Source of the DNA: Mucilaginibacter sp. | GTDB lineage: Bacteria > Bacteroidota > Bacteroidia > Sphingobacteriales > Sphingobacteriaceae | Direction: 5' to 3' | Assembly (NCBI RefSeq): GCF_028288205.1 | Contig: NZ_JAQBOD010000031.1 | Coordinates: forward strand, 124,001-188,000 | DNA length: 64,000 bases | Part shown: one piece after another, positions 1 through 9,165 of the stretch | Position numbering within the stretch: the first letter of the stretch is position 1 | Layout: each line of letters opens with the position of its first letter | Made by a program: the position numbers and the translations under genes | Notes under the pieces: generated by a model | The model's database searches: none | What the model was told of the DNA's origin: nothing | What the model saw: the letters and a program-made list of their open reading frames with translations, nothing else

Positions 1-136
1 GATACAAGTGCTTTATTCAGAATTTATAGATACTAAGGATACTTGTATGAATTATTTTATATCCACAAATTAAAATATTAATCTTAACGAAACATTGCTT
101 ATTTTTTAGGGTTATTAACTAAAAATAAGAATTCAT

Positions 137-1510
137 ATGAAAGAGCTCACCTCACTGTTATTTATAATAACTATTTTCTTTTTTGCAGCTTGTAAAAAAG
201 ATGCTATTAACGGGAACAATAATGCTAATTCCCGAAAAACAGATACCCTGCAAGGCTTTATAACTGCAGACCGTACCCTTGATGCTAATAAAGATTATTT
301 TCTTAAAGGGCAGGTATATGTAAAAAATAATGCAATACTAACCATACCTGCAGGTATAACCGTATATGCAGAAAAAAACGACCAGGCTCAGGCTAAGAGC
401 GTATTGGTTATTACTAAAGGGGCTAAAATTAATGTTAATGGTACAAGCGACAAGCCGGTAGTATTTACTTCGGCCGCTGCAGTAAAAGCACCGGGTGATT
501 GGGGCGCTATTGTTTTGCTGGGCAATGCTCCAACTAATACAGGTACCGGCAATGTTGCCGGTTTGCCGATATCTAATGATACCCAATATGGTGGAAATAA
601 CTCTAATGACGTTTCGGGTTCTATTACATTTTTAAGGATAGAATACACGGGTGGCATTAATCCCCCGGCAGAAGATGAATGGGCGGTTGATAAAGCAAGT
701 GGCCTGCTATTGGCCAGTGTTGGTTCCGGAACTAAAATTGATAACGTAATGGTAGAACATTCAAATGATGATGGGTTTCAATTTGTTGGCGGAACGGTAA
801 ATGCAACCCATCTCATAGCCTATAATAATGGTGATGACGATTTTGACTTTGATTTAGGCTATCAGGGAAGCTTGCAGTATCTGATCTCCTATCGCACTGT
901 AGCATCGTCCCAGGCTTTACGTGCTAACGGTTTTGAAAGTTATAATGATGAAGTTCCTACAACAAATACGCCTTTGACCCGCCCGGTTGTTTCTAATATG
1001 ACCATAATTGGGCCGCAAGGCATAGAAACTGTTAAAACCAATTTGAATCAAGGGGTTTACATGCGTAAGGGTACGCGCCTTGCTATTAGAAACTCTATAA
1101 TAGCCGAATATCCGCAAGGAGCCTTTATGGTTTGCCCCAGAACACGGCCGGCAATATTAAATAATGATAATGCCGAATTTAGAAGTAATTTGGTACAGGC
1201 TGACAGTACCAACCGAACTTTTTCCTGGGATAAGGATTATGGCGTATTCCCGGATCCTGAGTTAACTATTTTCGAAACGAACGCGGTTAATAAAAACACG
1301 GTCATAGTTTTATCAGCCGATTTGAAATTAAAAGCTATGTATGCTACCGGTGCTCCGGACCTTAGTCCGGCTGATGGATCGCCAGCTTTATCGGGGGCAG
1401 ATTTTACCGGGACAGATTTTTCAAAATCATTTTTTACTTCGGTCAGCTACCGTGGTGCCATAGGTAATGTTAATTGGGCCGCCGAAAGCAACTGGGCTAA
1501 ATGGAAATAA
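137..1510 (+). CDS. surface lipoprotein, predicted right-handed beta-helix
   Basis: The 457-residue product begins with a charged then hydrophobic signal ending in the lipobox FAAC (Cys19), followed by KKD, so it should be a lipoprotein. The rest is rich in short beta-type repeats with many Asn, Gly and Asp residues, as in parallel beta-helix or adhesin-like surface proteins. It resembles lipoproteins often encoded next to TonB-dependent receptors in Bacteroidota, but no such receptor is visible because the window starts 136 bases upstream. No catalytic motif is recognised. The function is unknown; surface binding or carbohydrate interaction is an inference only. Confidence 0.8.
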   Translation: MKELTSLLFIITIFFFAACKKDAINGNNNANSRKTDTLQGFITADRTLDANKDYFLKGQVYVKNNAILTIPAGITVYAEKNDQAQAKSVLVITKGAKINVNGTSDKPVVFTSAAAVKAPGDWGAIVLLGNAPTNTGTGNVAGLPISNDTQYGGNNSNDVSGSITFLRIEYTGGINPPAEDEWAVDKASGLLLASVGSGTKIDNVMVEHSNDDGFQFVGGTVNATHLIAYNNGDDDFDFDLGYQGSLQYLISYRTVASSQALRANGFESYNDEVPTTNTPLTRPVVSNMTIIGPQGIETVKTNLNQGVYMRKGTRLAIRNSIIAEYPQGAFMVCPRTRPAILNNDNAEFRSNLVQADSTNRTFSWDKDYGVFPDPELTIFETNAVNKNTVIVLSADLKLKAMYATGAPDLSPADGSPALSGADFTGTDFSKSFFTSVSYRGAIGNVNWAAESNWAKWK

Positions 1511-1566
1511 ATAAATTAAGAAATTGTTTAAAAATGATTCGGCTATAAATCTAACTAACAAATGAA

Positions 1567-1666
1567 GCGTCATCGCGAACGAGGTACGAGCGTGGCGATC
1601 TCTACACGCCAGGTAAATCGCACACCTATCGTGTAGAGATCGCCACGCTATCGCTCGCGATGACGC
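1567..1666. repeat. extragenic imperfect palindrome (about 100 bp)
   Basis: Two arms of about 38-42 bases beginning GCGTCATCGCGA and ending TCGCGATGACGC pair across a short centre, with the inner part GATCTCTACACG matched by CGTGTAGAGATC. The element lies just after the lipoprotein stop codon. It would form a long hairpin in RNA and may act as a terminator, but it looks like a dispersed extragenic palindrome. Other palindromes of similar size occur at 3278, 4517, 13274 and 14906. Confidence 0.75.
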
Positions 1667-1685
1667 CTTTTTATTATTTTTAAGC

Positions 1686-1747
1686 TCAGGTGGGTTCAGG
1701 TTAGATCAGGTGGGTTCACCCCGGATCAGGTGGATCAGGCTGGTTCA
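1686..1747. repeat. short tandem repeats (TCAGGTGGGTTCA-like)
   Basis: Four copies of a TCAGGTGG(G)TTCA-type unit start near 1686, 1706, 1726 and 1735. The first three are 20 bases apart. They lie between the palindrome and the tRNA gene. No function is evident. Confidence 0.6.
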
Positions 1748-1832
1748 TAGTGCCCGTGTTGTCAGAAAATGATTAAATAGCTGTTATAAACAAAAATAAT
1801 TTATCGTTTTTAAACAGCTTCTAAATCATTGT

Positions 1833-1903
1833 GCTCCCGACGAGATTCGAACTCATATCGATGGTACCGGAAACCATAATTCTATCCATTGAACTACGGG
1901 AGC
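1833..1903 (-). tRNA. tRNA-Arg(CCG)
   Basis: The minus strand folds into a full cloverleaf: acceptor stem GCTCCCG/CGGGAGC, D arm GTTC/GAAT, anticodon stem ATGGT/ACCAT with loop TTCCGGT giving anticodon CCG, a 4-base variable loop, and T arm ATGAG/CTCGT with loop TTCGAAT. The length is 71 bases without an encoded CCA. The anticodon reads CGG codons, hence arginine. Confidence 0.95.
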
Positions 1904-2084
1904 AATATGCGGCAAATATATAAAATTGATTTAACCCTTTCAATTGTATCTTTTGCCGGTTTATCCCGGAGGAATGATCTATGATTTTTTCTCTTTCTTA
2001 TGATCGGCAAAATTTATTTATAACAATTTAAAAAATCCAAGGTTTGTAAAATGTTTTTCGATCTCAATCGTCTACGTTAATATA

Positions 2085-3269
2085 ATGAAGAAAAGAATCT
2101 TATCTATCATACTGCTTTGGCTATTTGTCGACGTCTATTTTTTTACCGCAATTAATACTTTAACAGCAAACACGTCCGCACATTGGGCCTATTGGCTGGT
2201 TGATGTTTCAATTGTAGCAGGTGTTATATTCACCATTTTTGGCCGTAGCCGCGGCGATTCGCCTAAAGTAATATCCTGGTTAATGGCGCTTATGCTGCTA
2301 TCCTTTGTGCCCAAACTGGTGGCAACACCTGTATTATTGTTAGAAGATGTTACCCGTTTGTTGCGTAGTTTTCCCCCGCGAAGCGTTTGGGTGAGCCAGT
2401 TGGCGCTGATTATTGCAGCTATTCCATTTTTTGGATTATTATTTGGGTTGACACGCGGGCGGCACCATTACCAGGTACACCGCGAAACGCTGTATTTTCC
2501 TGATCTGCCCGAAGCATTTGATGGGTTTACCTTAACACAATTATCAGACATTCATGCCGGAAGCTTTACCAGCCATAAAGGGGTAAATAAAGGTATTGAC
2601 ATGGTTAATGCGCAACACAGCGACGTGATACTATTTACCGGAGATTTGGTGAATAATAAAGCAACCGAAATGGATCCCTGGAAAGAAAGTTTTGCAAGAT
2701 TATCTGCACCGATGGGTAAATATTCTGTATTGGGTAATCATGATTATGGTGATTATATAAAATGGGCCGGCAAGGACGAAAAACAAACTAACCTTGCCCG
2801 CTTAAAAAAAGTACACCAGGAAATTGGTTTCCGGTTATTGTTGGACGAAGCCATAGCGATAGAAAAAGATGGACAATCGATAACCCTTATTGGTGTTGAA
2901 AATTGGGGTAAGGGTGGTTTTCATAAATATGGCGACCTGGTAAAGGCTACCGAAAAGATTGACAACAGTCAATTTAAAATATTAATGAGCCATGACCCAT
3001 CACACTGGGAAGCAAAAACTCTTAACCATTTAAAGCATATTGATTTAACGTTAGCCGGACACACACACGGTATGCAGTTCGGGATAGAAATATTTGGCTT
3101 TAAGTGGAGCCCTATCAAGTATGTTTACAAACAATGGGCGGGCCTTTATAAAAAGAAGGACAGGTACCTGTATGTTAACCGCGGCTTTGGCTTTTTGGGG
3201 CTGAAAGGCAGGGTAGGTATCTGGCCGGAGATAACGGTAATTACTTTAAAAAAGGGAACGAGCAAGTAG
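2085..3269 (+). CDS. membrane-anchored metallophosphoesterase
   Basis: The 394-residue protein has about four hydrophobic segments in its first 130 residues, then a calcineurin-like phosphoesterase domain. The metal-binding motifs appear in order: SDIHAG, GDLVNN, GNHDYGD, SHDP and GHTHG. Such proteins (YkuE/YaeI-like) hydrolyse phosphodiesters or phosphomonoesters at the membrane; the substrate cannot be read from sequence. The catalytic domain begins near residue 150. It is a single gene, with a palindromic element just beyond its stop codon. Confidence 0.9.
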   Translation: MKKRILSIILLWLFVDVYFFTAINTLTANTSAHWAYWLVDVSIVAGVIFTIFGRSRGDSPKVISWLMALMLLSFVPKLVATPVLLLEDVTRLLRSFPPRSVWVSQLALIIAAIPFFGLLFGLTRGRHHYQVHRETLYFPDLPEAFDGFTLTQLSDIHAGSFTSHKGVNKGIDMVNAQHSDVILFTGDLVNNKATEMDPWKESFARLSAPMGKYSVLGNHDYGDYIKWAGKDEKQTNLARLKKVHQEIGFRLLLDEAIAIEKDGQSITLIGVENWGKGGFHKYGDLVKATEKIDNSQFKILMSHDPSHWEAKTLNHLKHIDLTLAGHTHGMQFGIEIFGFKWSPIKYVYKQWAGLYKKKDRYLYVNRGFGFLGLKGRVGIWPEITVITLKKGTSK

Positions 3270-3277
3270 TTATAAAT

Positions 3278-3372
3278 TTGTCATTTCGATACGAGGAACG
3301 AGTGAGAAATCTTGTACGAGCGCCTTTCCTGACAAGGCGTATAAGATTTCTCACTACGTTTCGAAATGACAA
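3278..3372. repeat. extragenic palindrome (TTGTCATTTCGA type)
   Basis: The left arm starts TTGTCATTTCGA and includes GTGAGAAATCTT; the right arm contains AAGATTTCTCAC and ends TCGAAATGACAA. The hairpin sits between the convergent metallophosphoesterase and ychF genes and could terminate transcription in both directions. It shares TGTCATTTCGA and GAGAAATCT with the element at 14906, which suggests a dispersed family. A short plus-strand reading frame crossing it is not considered a gene. Confidence 0.75.
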
Positions 3373-3388
3373 TTATAGTTTAATTGGG

Positions 3389-4492
3389 CTATACGTTAAA
3401 CCTAAAATGCATTACATCGCCATCTTCAACAATATAGGTCTTACCTTCTATACCCAGTTTACCAGCTTCTTTAATGGCCGCTTCTGATCCGTTATATTTC
3501 ACAAAGTCAGCATATTTAATAACTTCAGCACGGATAAACCCCTTCTCAAAATCAGTATGGATAACGCCTGCTGCCTGTGGGGCGGTGAAACCCTGAGTGA
3601 TGGTCCAGGCGCGTACTTCCTGTACACCGGCAGTAAAGTAGGTGGCCAGGTTAAGCAACTTGTAGGCGGCTTTAATTAGTTTGTTAACACCAGATTCGGT
3701 TAGGCCCAGATCATTCAAAAACATTTCACGCTCTTCAAACGATTCCAGTTCGGCAATTTCTGCTTCTATCTGTGCCGATATTACCAATACACCAGCGTTC
3801 TCATCCTTTACAGCTTCTTTAACTTTGTCAACATAAGCGTTGCCTGTATTAACAGATGCTTCGTCCACATTACAAACATATAATACCGGTTTGGCAGTTA
3901 ACAGCCACAGGTCGGCAATGTATTCTTTATCTTCCTCGGCAACCGGGGCAGTACGTGCAGATTTTCCTTTTAGCAAATGCTCTTTATATATGGTAAGCAC
4001 ATCAAAGGTTTTTTTAGCCTCTTTGTCGCCACCAGTTTTGGCCATTTTTTCTACCTTCTGTATTTTTTTCTCGATACTGTCAAGGTCCTTTAACTGTAGT
4101 TCGGTATCAATGATCTCTTTATCGCGTATAGGGTCAACAGAACCATCAACATGTATAACATTGTCATTATCAAAACAACGCAGCACATGCAGAATTGCAT
4201 TGGTCGACCGTATGTTACCTAAAAATTGGTTACCCAAACCTTCGCCTTTGCTGGCGCCTTTAACCAGCCCCGCTATATCAACAATCTCGATAGTATTTGG
4301 CACAATAGCCTTCGGATTTACTATCTCCGTTAGTTTCACCAGCCGCTCATCAGGCACGGTAATTACGCCCACATTTGGCTCAATGGTACAAAACGGAAAG
4401 TTAGCCGCCTGTGCCTTGGCATTTGATAAGCAATTAAAAAGAGTTGATTTCCCCACATTCGGCAAACCCACTATACCACATTGTAAAGCCAT
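3389..4492 (-). CDS. ychF: YchF/Ola1-type P-loop ATPase
   Basis: The 367-residue protein starts with the P-loop GLPNVGKST and contains the Obg-like switch motif DIAGLVKGASKGEGLGN, then a coiled-coil hairpin of about 80 residues and a C-terminal TGS domain (for example AWTITQG and EKGFIRAEVI). YchF binds ATP rather than GTP, associates with the ribosome, and affects translation and stress responses. Length and motifs match the family throughout. It is a single-gene unit with an inverted repeat directly upstream. Confidence 0.97.
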   Translation of the reverse strand: MALQCGIVGLPNVGKSTLFNCLSNAKAQAANFPFCTIEPNVGVITVPDERLVKLTEIVNPKAIVPNTIEIVDIAGLVKGASKGEGLGNQFLGNIRSTNAILHVLRCFDNDNVIHVDGSVDPIRDKEIIDTELQLKDLDSIEKKIQKVEKMAKTGGDKEAKKTFDVLTIYKEHLLKGKSARTAPVAEEDKEYIADLWLLTAKPVLYVCNVDEASVNTGNAYVDKVKEAVKDENAGVLVISAQIEAEIAELESFEEREMFLNDLGLTESGVNKLIKAAYKLLNLATYFTAGVQEVRAWTITQGFTAPQAAGVIHTDFEKGFIRAEVIKYADFVKYNGSEAAIKEAGKLGIEGKTYIVEDGDVMHFRFNV

Positions 4493-4516
4493 GTTTTGTA
4501 TTTAAAAAAGTCCATA

Positions 4517-4583
4517 GTCGATAGTCCATAGACCATAGTTTAGCAGTTTATTCGCTATCGACCATGGTCTATGGACTATCGAC
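4517..4583. repeat. perfect 20-bp inverted repeat upstream of ychF
   Basis: Arms at 4517-4536 and 4564-4583 are perfect reverse complements (GTCGATAGTCCATAGACCAT), separated by a 27-base spacer. The 7-mer TCCATAG is repeated within and just before the left arm. It lies between the divergent ychF and mgtE genes, so it could be a regulatory hairpin in the ychF leader or another extragenic palindrome. Confidence 0.8.
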
Positions 4584-4691
4584 AAATTTTGCGCAAAGAT
4601 AACAGAAAATACTACCTTATAATTTGAAAAAATAAACGACTTTTGTCGCGAGTAATCAGAATTTAAAAAATATGTAAAACGGGTTTGTACG

Positions 4692-6065
4692 ATGGAAGAA
4701 ATGGTTGAACAAATAGAATTGTTGCTGGAGCAAAATAATGAGCAACAACTTCAGGAATACCTTAACAACCTCAACATATCAGCTATTGAAGAGTTGATAG
4801 ATGAACTTCCGGAATATGGCCCGCTGTTTATTGAAACTTTATCTATTAACCGTGCGGTAAACGTTTTCCGTATACTTGATTTTCCTACGCAGGAGCGTAT
4901 CATTAAAAAACTCCCGGGTACAAAAATTGCCGAGATAATTACCGAGCTACCGCCGGATGACCGTACCGCTTTCTTTGCCGAGCTACATGGCGATGCGGTA
5001 AATGCATTAATCCTGCACCTCTCCAGAGCCGATCGTAAAGAAGCTTTAGCGCTATTGGGTTACAACGAGGATAGCGTGGGGCGTTTAATGACCCCCGATT
5101 ATATTGCCGTTAAAAAAAGCTGGGATGTAAATCGTGTACTTGCGCACATAAGGCAGTTTGGTAAAAACTCAGAGACTATTGATGTTATTTATGTGGTTGG
5201 CGATAAGGGAGTTTTACTGGACGATATCCGTATTCGTGAAATTCTATTGGTTGACCCGGATACCAAAATAAGCCAGTTGATGGATGGCAGGCTCATCGCG
5301 CTTAAAGCAACAGACCCCCAGGAAGAAGCTATTAACGTGTTCCGGATGAATAACCGTACGGCGTTGCCGGTTACCGATGATGAAGATATATTATTGGGTA
5401 TTGTTACGGTAGATGACATTCTTTGGATAGCAAATGAAGAATATACCGAGGATATTCAAAAAATTGGTGGTACCGAAGCGCTGGATGAGCCTTACCTGGA
5501 TATTAATTTATTTTCGTTGGTAAAAAAGAGGGTAGGTTGGCTGGTTATTTTGTTTTTGGGTGAGATGCTTACTGCAACGGCAATGGGTTTTTTTCAGCAT
5601 GAAATTGAAAAAGCCGTGGTGCTGGCTTTGTTTATTCCGTTGATCATATCAAGCGGGGGTAATAGCGGCTCGCAGGCTTCAACTTTAATTATACAAGCCA
5701 TGGCATTAGGCGAATTAACCGTTGCAGATTGGTGGCGGGTTATGCGTCGTGAAATACTTTCGGGTTTAATGCTGGGTACAACTTTAGGCATAATTGGTTT
5801 TTTACGCATATCAATAACGAGCGAGTTTAGTACTTTATATGGCCCGCATTGGCTTTTGGTAGCAATGACTGTTGGCATTTCGTTAGTAGGTGTAGTGCTA
5901 TGGGGATCATTAGCGGGCTCTATGCTACCGTTGGTGTTGAAAAAATTAGGCGCTGATCCGGCAACGTCATCTGCGCCTTTTGTAGCTACCTTAGTCGATG
6001 TAACCGGGTTAATAATTTATTTTAGCATAGCCGTTTTTATTATGAGTGACTTGTTGGGTAAATAA
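4692..6065 (+). CDS. mgtE: MgtE-family magnesium transporter
   Basis: The 457-residue protein has the MgtE layout: an acidic N-terminal superhelical domain (about 1-130), a pair of CBS domains (about 135-260, with SVGRLMTPD and ALPVTDDEDILLGIVTVDD), a connecting helix, and five membrane helices (about 275-455). The pore motif PLIISSGGNSGSQ is intact. MgtE homodimers admit Mg2+ and close when Mg2+ binds the cytosolic domains. It stands alone and diverges from ychF. Confidence 0.95.
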   Translation: MEEMVEQIELLLEQNNEQQLQEYLNNLNISAIEELIDELPEYGPLFIETLSINRAVNVFRILDFPTQERIIKKLPGTKIAEIITELPPDDRTAFFAELHGDAVNALILHLSRADRKEALALLGYNEDSVGRLMTPDYIAVKKSWDVNRVLAHIRQFGKNSETIDVIYVVGDKGVLLDDIRIREILLVDPDTKISQLMDGRLIALKATDPQEEAINVFRMNNRTALPVTDDEDILLGIVTVDDILWIANEEYTEDIQKIGGTEALDEPYLDINLFSLVKKRVGWLVILFLGEMLTATAMGFFQHEIEKAVVLALFIPLIISSGGNSGSQASTLIIQAMALGELTVADWWRVMRREILSGLMLGTTLGIIGFLRISITSEFSTLYGPHWLLVAMTVGISLVGVVLWGSLAGSMLPLVLKKLGADPATSSAPFVATLVDVTGLIIYFSIAVFIMSDLLGK

Positions 6066-6144
6066 GGTTCAAATATCAGGAGGCTCTAATGGAGCAATAA
6101 TATAAATTTGTGTTTGTCTCTACTTATAAATAATTGAGTAACTA

Positions 6145-6174
6145 TTGTTTAAGTTTAAATAGTTTATAACTTTA
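6145..6174 (+). promoter_or_regulatory. possible Bacteroidota-type promoter
   Basis: TTG at 6145 and TAACTTTA at 6167 are 19 bases apart, close to the Bacteroidota primary-sigma pattern TTG-N19-21-TAnnTTTG with one mismatch. It lies 20 bases before the next start codon. The call rests on pattern only. Confidence 0.35.
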
Positions 6175-6194
6175 GATAAACTAAACCTTAAACC

Positions 6195-6722
6195 ATGGAA
6201 ACAACTGAAACTAATGAGCCGCATATCCCTTCGGTACCCATCGGCATTTTACTGTTAGAAGATGCGCAATATTATCTGTATGAATCGGGCAAGTGGGCCA
6301 GGTTTTTAGGAATTATGGGCTTTATAGGTGCCGGGTTCTTATTATTATTCGGAGTCTTTTTTGGTTCGGCATTTTCACTGCTTTCCCACTTTCGCCCAAT
6401 GCCTTATCATTATGGCCCAACACCCTATCCTATGATAAGGCCATATCCTATGATGAGGTTCCCAATGTTTTTTAGTGGATTTATGGGATTTATTTATGCC
6501 GGCATAGCTATTCTCTGTTTTTTTATATCGCTTAATTTATACCAGTTTGGAAGCACCATAAAACATGCAATTGAATATAAAAATTCTGCACAGGTAAGTA
6601 TTGCATTAGGCAAACTAAACACATTCTTAAAAATAAAAGGCGTTGTAGTGATTTGTGTTTTAGCTCTTTACGCTTTAATAATAATTGGCGTTATAATAGC
6701 GACTATAATGCTGCGTAGTTAA
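6195..6722 (+). CDS. DUF5362-like integral membrane protein
   Basis: The 175-residue protein has four strongly hydrophobic segments (about 36-60, 90-115, and two after 150) separated by a Pro/Met/Tyr-rich loop of PYPM-type repeats near residues 70-95. A cytosolic segment contains YEYKNSAQ-like and LGKLNTFLKIKG sequence typical of small Bacteroidota membrane proteins annotated as DUF5362. No enzymatic motif is present. The function is unknown. Confidence 0.7.
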   Translation: METTETNEPHIPSVPIGILLLEDAQYYLYESGKWARFLGIMGFIGAGFLLLFGVFFGSAFSLLSHFRPMPYHYGPTPYPMIRPYPMMRFPMFFSGFMGFIYAGIAILCFFISLNLYQFGSTIKHAIEYKNSAQVSIALGKLNTFLKIKGVVVICVLALYALIIIGVIIATIMLRS

Positions 6723-6734
6723 AACATTAAGCAT

Positions 6735-6767
6735 AAAAAAAAGACCTTGCCAATTGGCAGGTCTTTT
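6735..6767. terminator. bidirectional intrinsic terminator
   Basis: A stem AAGACC(T)TGCC / GGCAGGTCTT around the loop AATT is flanked by A-rich and T-rich tracts. It sits between the convergent membrane-protein gene and the DUF3276 gene and can serve both. Confidence 0.85.
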
Positions 6768-6799
6768 TGGTTTATAATAAGTTTAGCTTGAGTTAGCGA

Positions 6800-7135
6800 T
6801 TATAAATTGTCAAATGAAAAATCATCATCTGCTGTTGCTTTAGCTGCTTCGGGAGACTCGCTAAATTCGTAACGTTTTTCAATAACTTCCTGGTTCTCTT
6901 TGATGTAATCAATGGTTCCGTTTAGTCCTTCAACAAACTTTTCAAAATCTTCTTTATATAAAAATATTTTGTGTTTAATAAAAACTCCGTCTTCCAGTCT
7001 TTTTTTGCTTTCTGTAATAGTAACGTAGTAATCGTTTGACCGTGTTGCCTTTACATCAAAAAAATAAGTCCGTTTACCTGCTCTTACCTTCTTTGAAAAA
7101 ACCTCTTCGCGCTCTCTGTTGTCAAAATCTCCCAT
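6800..7135 (-). CDS. DUF3276 family PUR-alpha-like nucleic-acid-binding protein
   Basis: The 111-residue protein matches the DUF3276/PUR-domain family conserved in Bacteroidota and spirochaetes: an N-terminal acidic stretch, VFSKKVRAGKRTYFFDVK, a central ITESKKR strand, and an acidic tail ending DDDFSFDNL. PUR-alpha-like proteins bind single-stranded DNA or RNA as dimers through beta-beta-beta-beta-alpha repeats. The cellular role in Bacteroidota is not established. It is a single-gene unit with a terminator just downstream. Confidence 0.85.
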   Translation of the reverse strand: MGDFDNREREEVFSKKVRAGKRTYFFDVKATRSNDYYVTITESKKRLEDGVFIKHKIFLYKEDFEKFVEGLNGTIDYIKENQEVIEKRYEFSESPEAAKATADDDFSFDNL

Positions 7136-7246
7136 ATTAAATTATGTTGTAGTTTAGTTTTATTAGGCATAAATATAAATAATTTTTCAAAGTGCAAGTA
7201 TTAAAACAAATATTATTGCGTTTTTTTTTAAATTTATATATAAAAG

Positions 7247-9043
7247 TTACTTATCATTTGCGGGCACTTCTTCCTCAAGTAGTTGTTTTTCATACAATTC
7301 AAAGTAAGTTCCCTTTTGTTGCATCAGGTATTCGTGGTCGCCTTGTTCAATAATTTGGCCGTTATCCATCACCAATATTTTATCGGCATTTTTTATAGTT
7401 GATATTCTATGCGCTATAATAATATTTGTCTTACCCTGCATAATATACCCCAGGTTTTGTAATATTTCTTCCTCGGTACGCGTATCAACTGCCGACAGGC
7501 AATCATCAAAAACCAATATCTGCGGATGCTTTACAATGGCCCGGGCAATAGATACCCGCTGTTTTTGCCCGCCCGACAATGTTATGCCGCGTTCGCCTAT
7601 TAAAGTTTCAAAACCTTTTTCCAGTTCCATAATGTTGTGGTAAACCGCCGCATCTTTAGCGGCCTGTTCAACTACCGGCATATTCAGCACATCCGCGCTA
7701 AAAGCGATGTTGTTGGCAATGGTGTCAGAAAACAAAAATACTTCCTGCGGCACAAAGCCTATTTGCGCACGATAACCTTCCAGATTAAGATGTTTTACCG
7801 GCTCATTATCAATTAATACCTCGCCGCCGGTAGTATCATACATCCGCAGTAATAAATTAGCTATGGTTGATTTACCCGAACCTGTGCGCCCTATAATAGC
7901 AACCATCTCGCCGGGGTGGGCGGTAAACGATACATTTTTTAACGCCTGTATGCCAGTATCAGGGTAGATGAACGATACATCCTTAAATTCTATCAAACCG
8001 TTGATAGTACGTTTAGGTGTATCGGGCGATAGTATCTCCGGCTGCTGATGTAAAAACTCGTTAATGCGTTTTTGTGATGCCGCCGCGCGCTGTATTAATG
8101 AAGTAACCCAACCAAGCGCCATTACGGGGAAGGTAAGCTGATTGAGGTACACAATAAATTCGGCAATGTTACCGGGCGTAATAGTGCCCTTCATTACCTC
8201 AATGCCGCCAACAAAAATGGTTATAACGTTACTAAGCCCCACCAACAACAACATAATAGGGTAGAAGGAGGCCTGTACCTTAACTAATGCCATAGAATGC
8301 GTTTTATAATAGTCACTCTCTAAAGCAAATTTTTTGCGGACAGAATCTTCCCGCACATATGATTTCATGATGCGAATACCTGAGAAATTTTCCTGCACAA
8401 AGCTGGATAATGACGATAGCCGCTCCTGTATTTTCTCGCTGCGAAAATTGATGATGTTGTTTATATAGTATATCAATACAGCCAAAATAGGCAACGGCAA
8501 TACCGAGTATACAGCTAACCGCACATTTACAGTAAGCATTGCATATATAACCAATACAAAAAGTACTACAGTATTTATGGTATACATAATACCTGGGCCC
8601 AGGTACATGCGCACACGGCTTACATCCTCGGTAACCCTGTTCAGTAAGTCGCCGGTGTTATGGCGGCGATAAAATGCCAGCGACAGGGCTTGATAATGGT
8701 TATATATTTCGTTTTTCAGATCATACTCAATATGGCGCGACATGAGTATAATGGTTTGCCGCATAAAAAACAGGAACAAACCCCTTATCAGCGATAAAAC
8801 CAATACTAAAATGCCAAACAGTAACAAGCTTGATCCAAATATCTCATAGATCATTGCCTGCCGGTTAAAGCCGGAAAAAAGCTGGTAAACGCCAATATTC
8901 TCAGTAACCAGGTCAAACGCTACACGTATAACCTGCGCGGGCAATACACTAAAGATATTAGAGATAACAACGAATAGTATACCCGGGATAAGATGCCAGC
9001 GGTATTTATAAAAGAATTTATTGAGGTAAGCGAGATCCTTCAT
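7247..9043 (-). CDS. ABC exporter half-transporter (fused membrane and ATPase domains)
   Basis: Six membrane helices in the first ~330 residues are followed by an ATPase domain with Walker A GRTGSGKST, signature LSGGQKQR, Walker B ILVFDDCLSAVDT and the H-loop in IIAHRIST. This is the MsbA/MdlB-type homodimeric exporter layout. I chose the ATG at 9043 (MKDLAYL...) because homologues begin at this residue and the upstream 15-residue extension from 9088 lacks family-like sequence; that longer start remains possible. The substrate (lipid or drug) cannot be inferred. No partner half-transporter is nearby. Confidence 0.9.
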   Translation of the reverse strand: MKDLAYLNKFFYKYRWHLIPGILFVVISNIFSVLPAQVIRVAFDLVTENIGVYQLFSGFNRQAMIYEIFGSSLLLFGILVLVLSLIRGLFLFFMRQTIILMSRHIEYDLKNEIYNHYQALSLAFYRRHNTGDLLNRVTEDVSRVRMYLGPGIMYTINTVVLFVLVIYAMLTVNVRLAVYSVLPLPILAVLIYYINNIINFRSEKIQERLSSLSSFVQENFSGIRIMKSYVREDSVRKKFALESDYYKTHSMALVKVQASFYPIMLLLVGLSNVITIFVGGIEVMKGTITPGNIAEFIVYLNQLTFPVMALGWVTSLIQRAAASQKRINEFLHQQPEILSPDTPKRTINGLIEFKDVSFIYPDTGIQALKNVSFTAHPGEMVAIIGRTGSGKSTIANLLLRMYDTTGGEVLIDNEPVKHLNLEGYRAQIGFVPQEVFLFSDTIANNIAFSADVLNMPVVEQAAKDAAVYHNIMELEKGFETLIGERGITLSGGQKQRVSIARAIVKHPQILVFDDCLSAVDTRTEEEILQNLGYIMQGKTNIIIAHRISTIKNADKILVMDNGQIIEQGDHEYLMQQKGTYFELYEKQLLEEEVPANDK

Positions 9044-9165
9044 GAATAGTAGTCCGAAAGTCCGAAAAGCCGGCAAATCCGTAGGCAAAAATACGGTAAT
9101 GAAATTGATTATTCAAAGCATTATGCCTATCTATAGGAAGATGTAAAGAACAGCAAATTTATCAT

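Noticed and set aside
3278..3487. Plus-strand 69-residue frame
   Set aside because: It is formed by the palindromic element and the antisense of the ychF 3' end; no start-site signal or family match.
3840..4505. Plus-strand 221-residue frame antisense to ychF
   Set aside because: It lies wholly over a strongly conserved gene and has Ser/Leu-rich composition typical of antisense frames.
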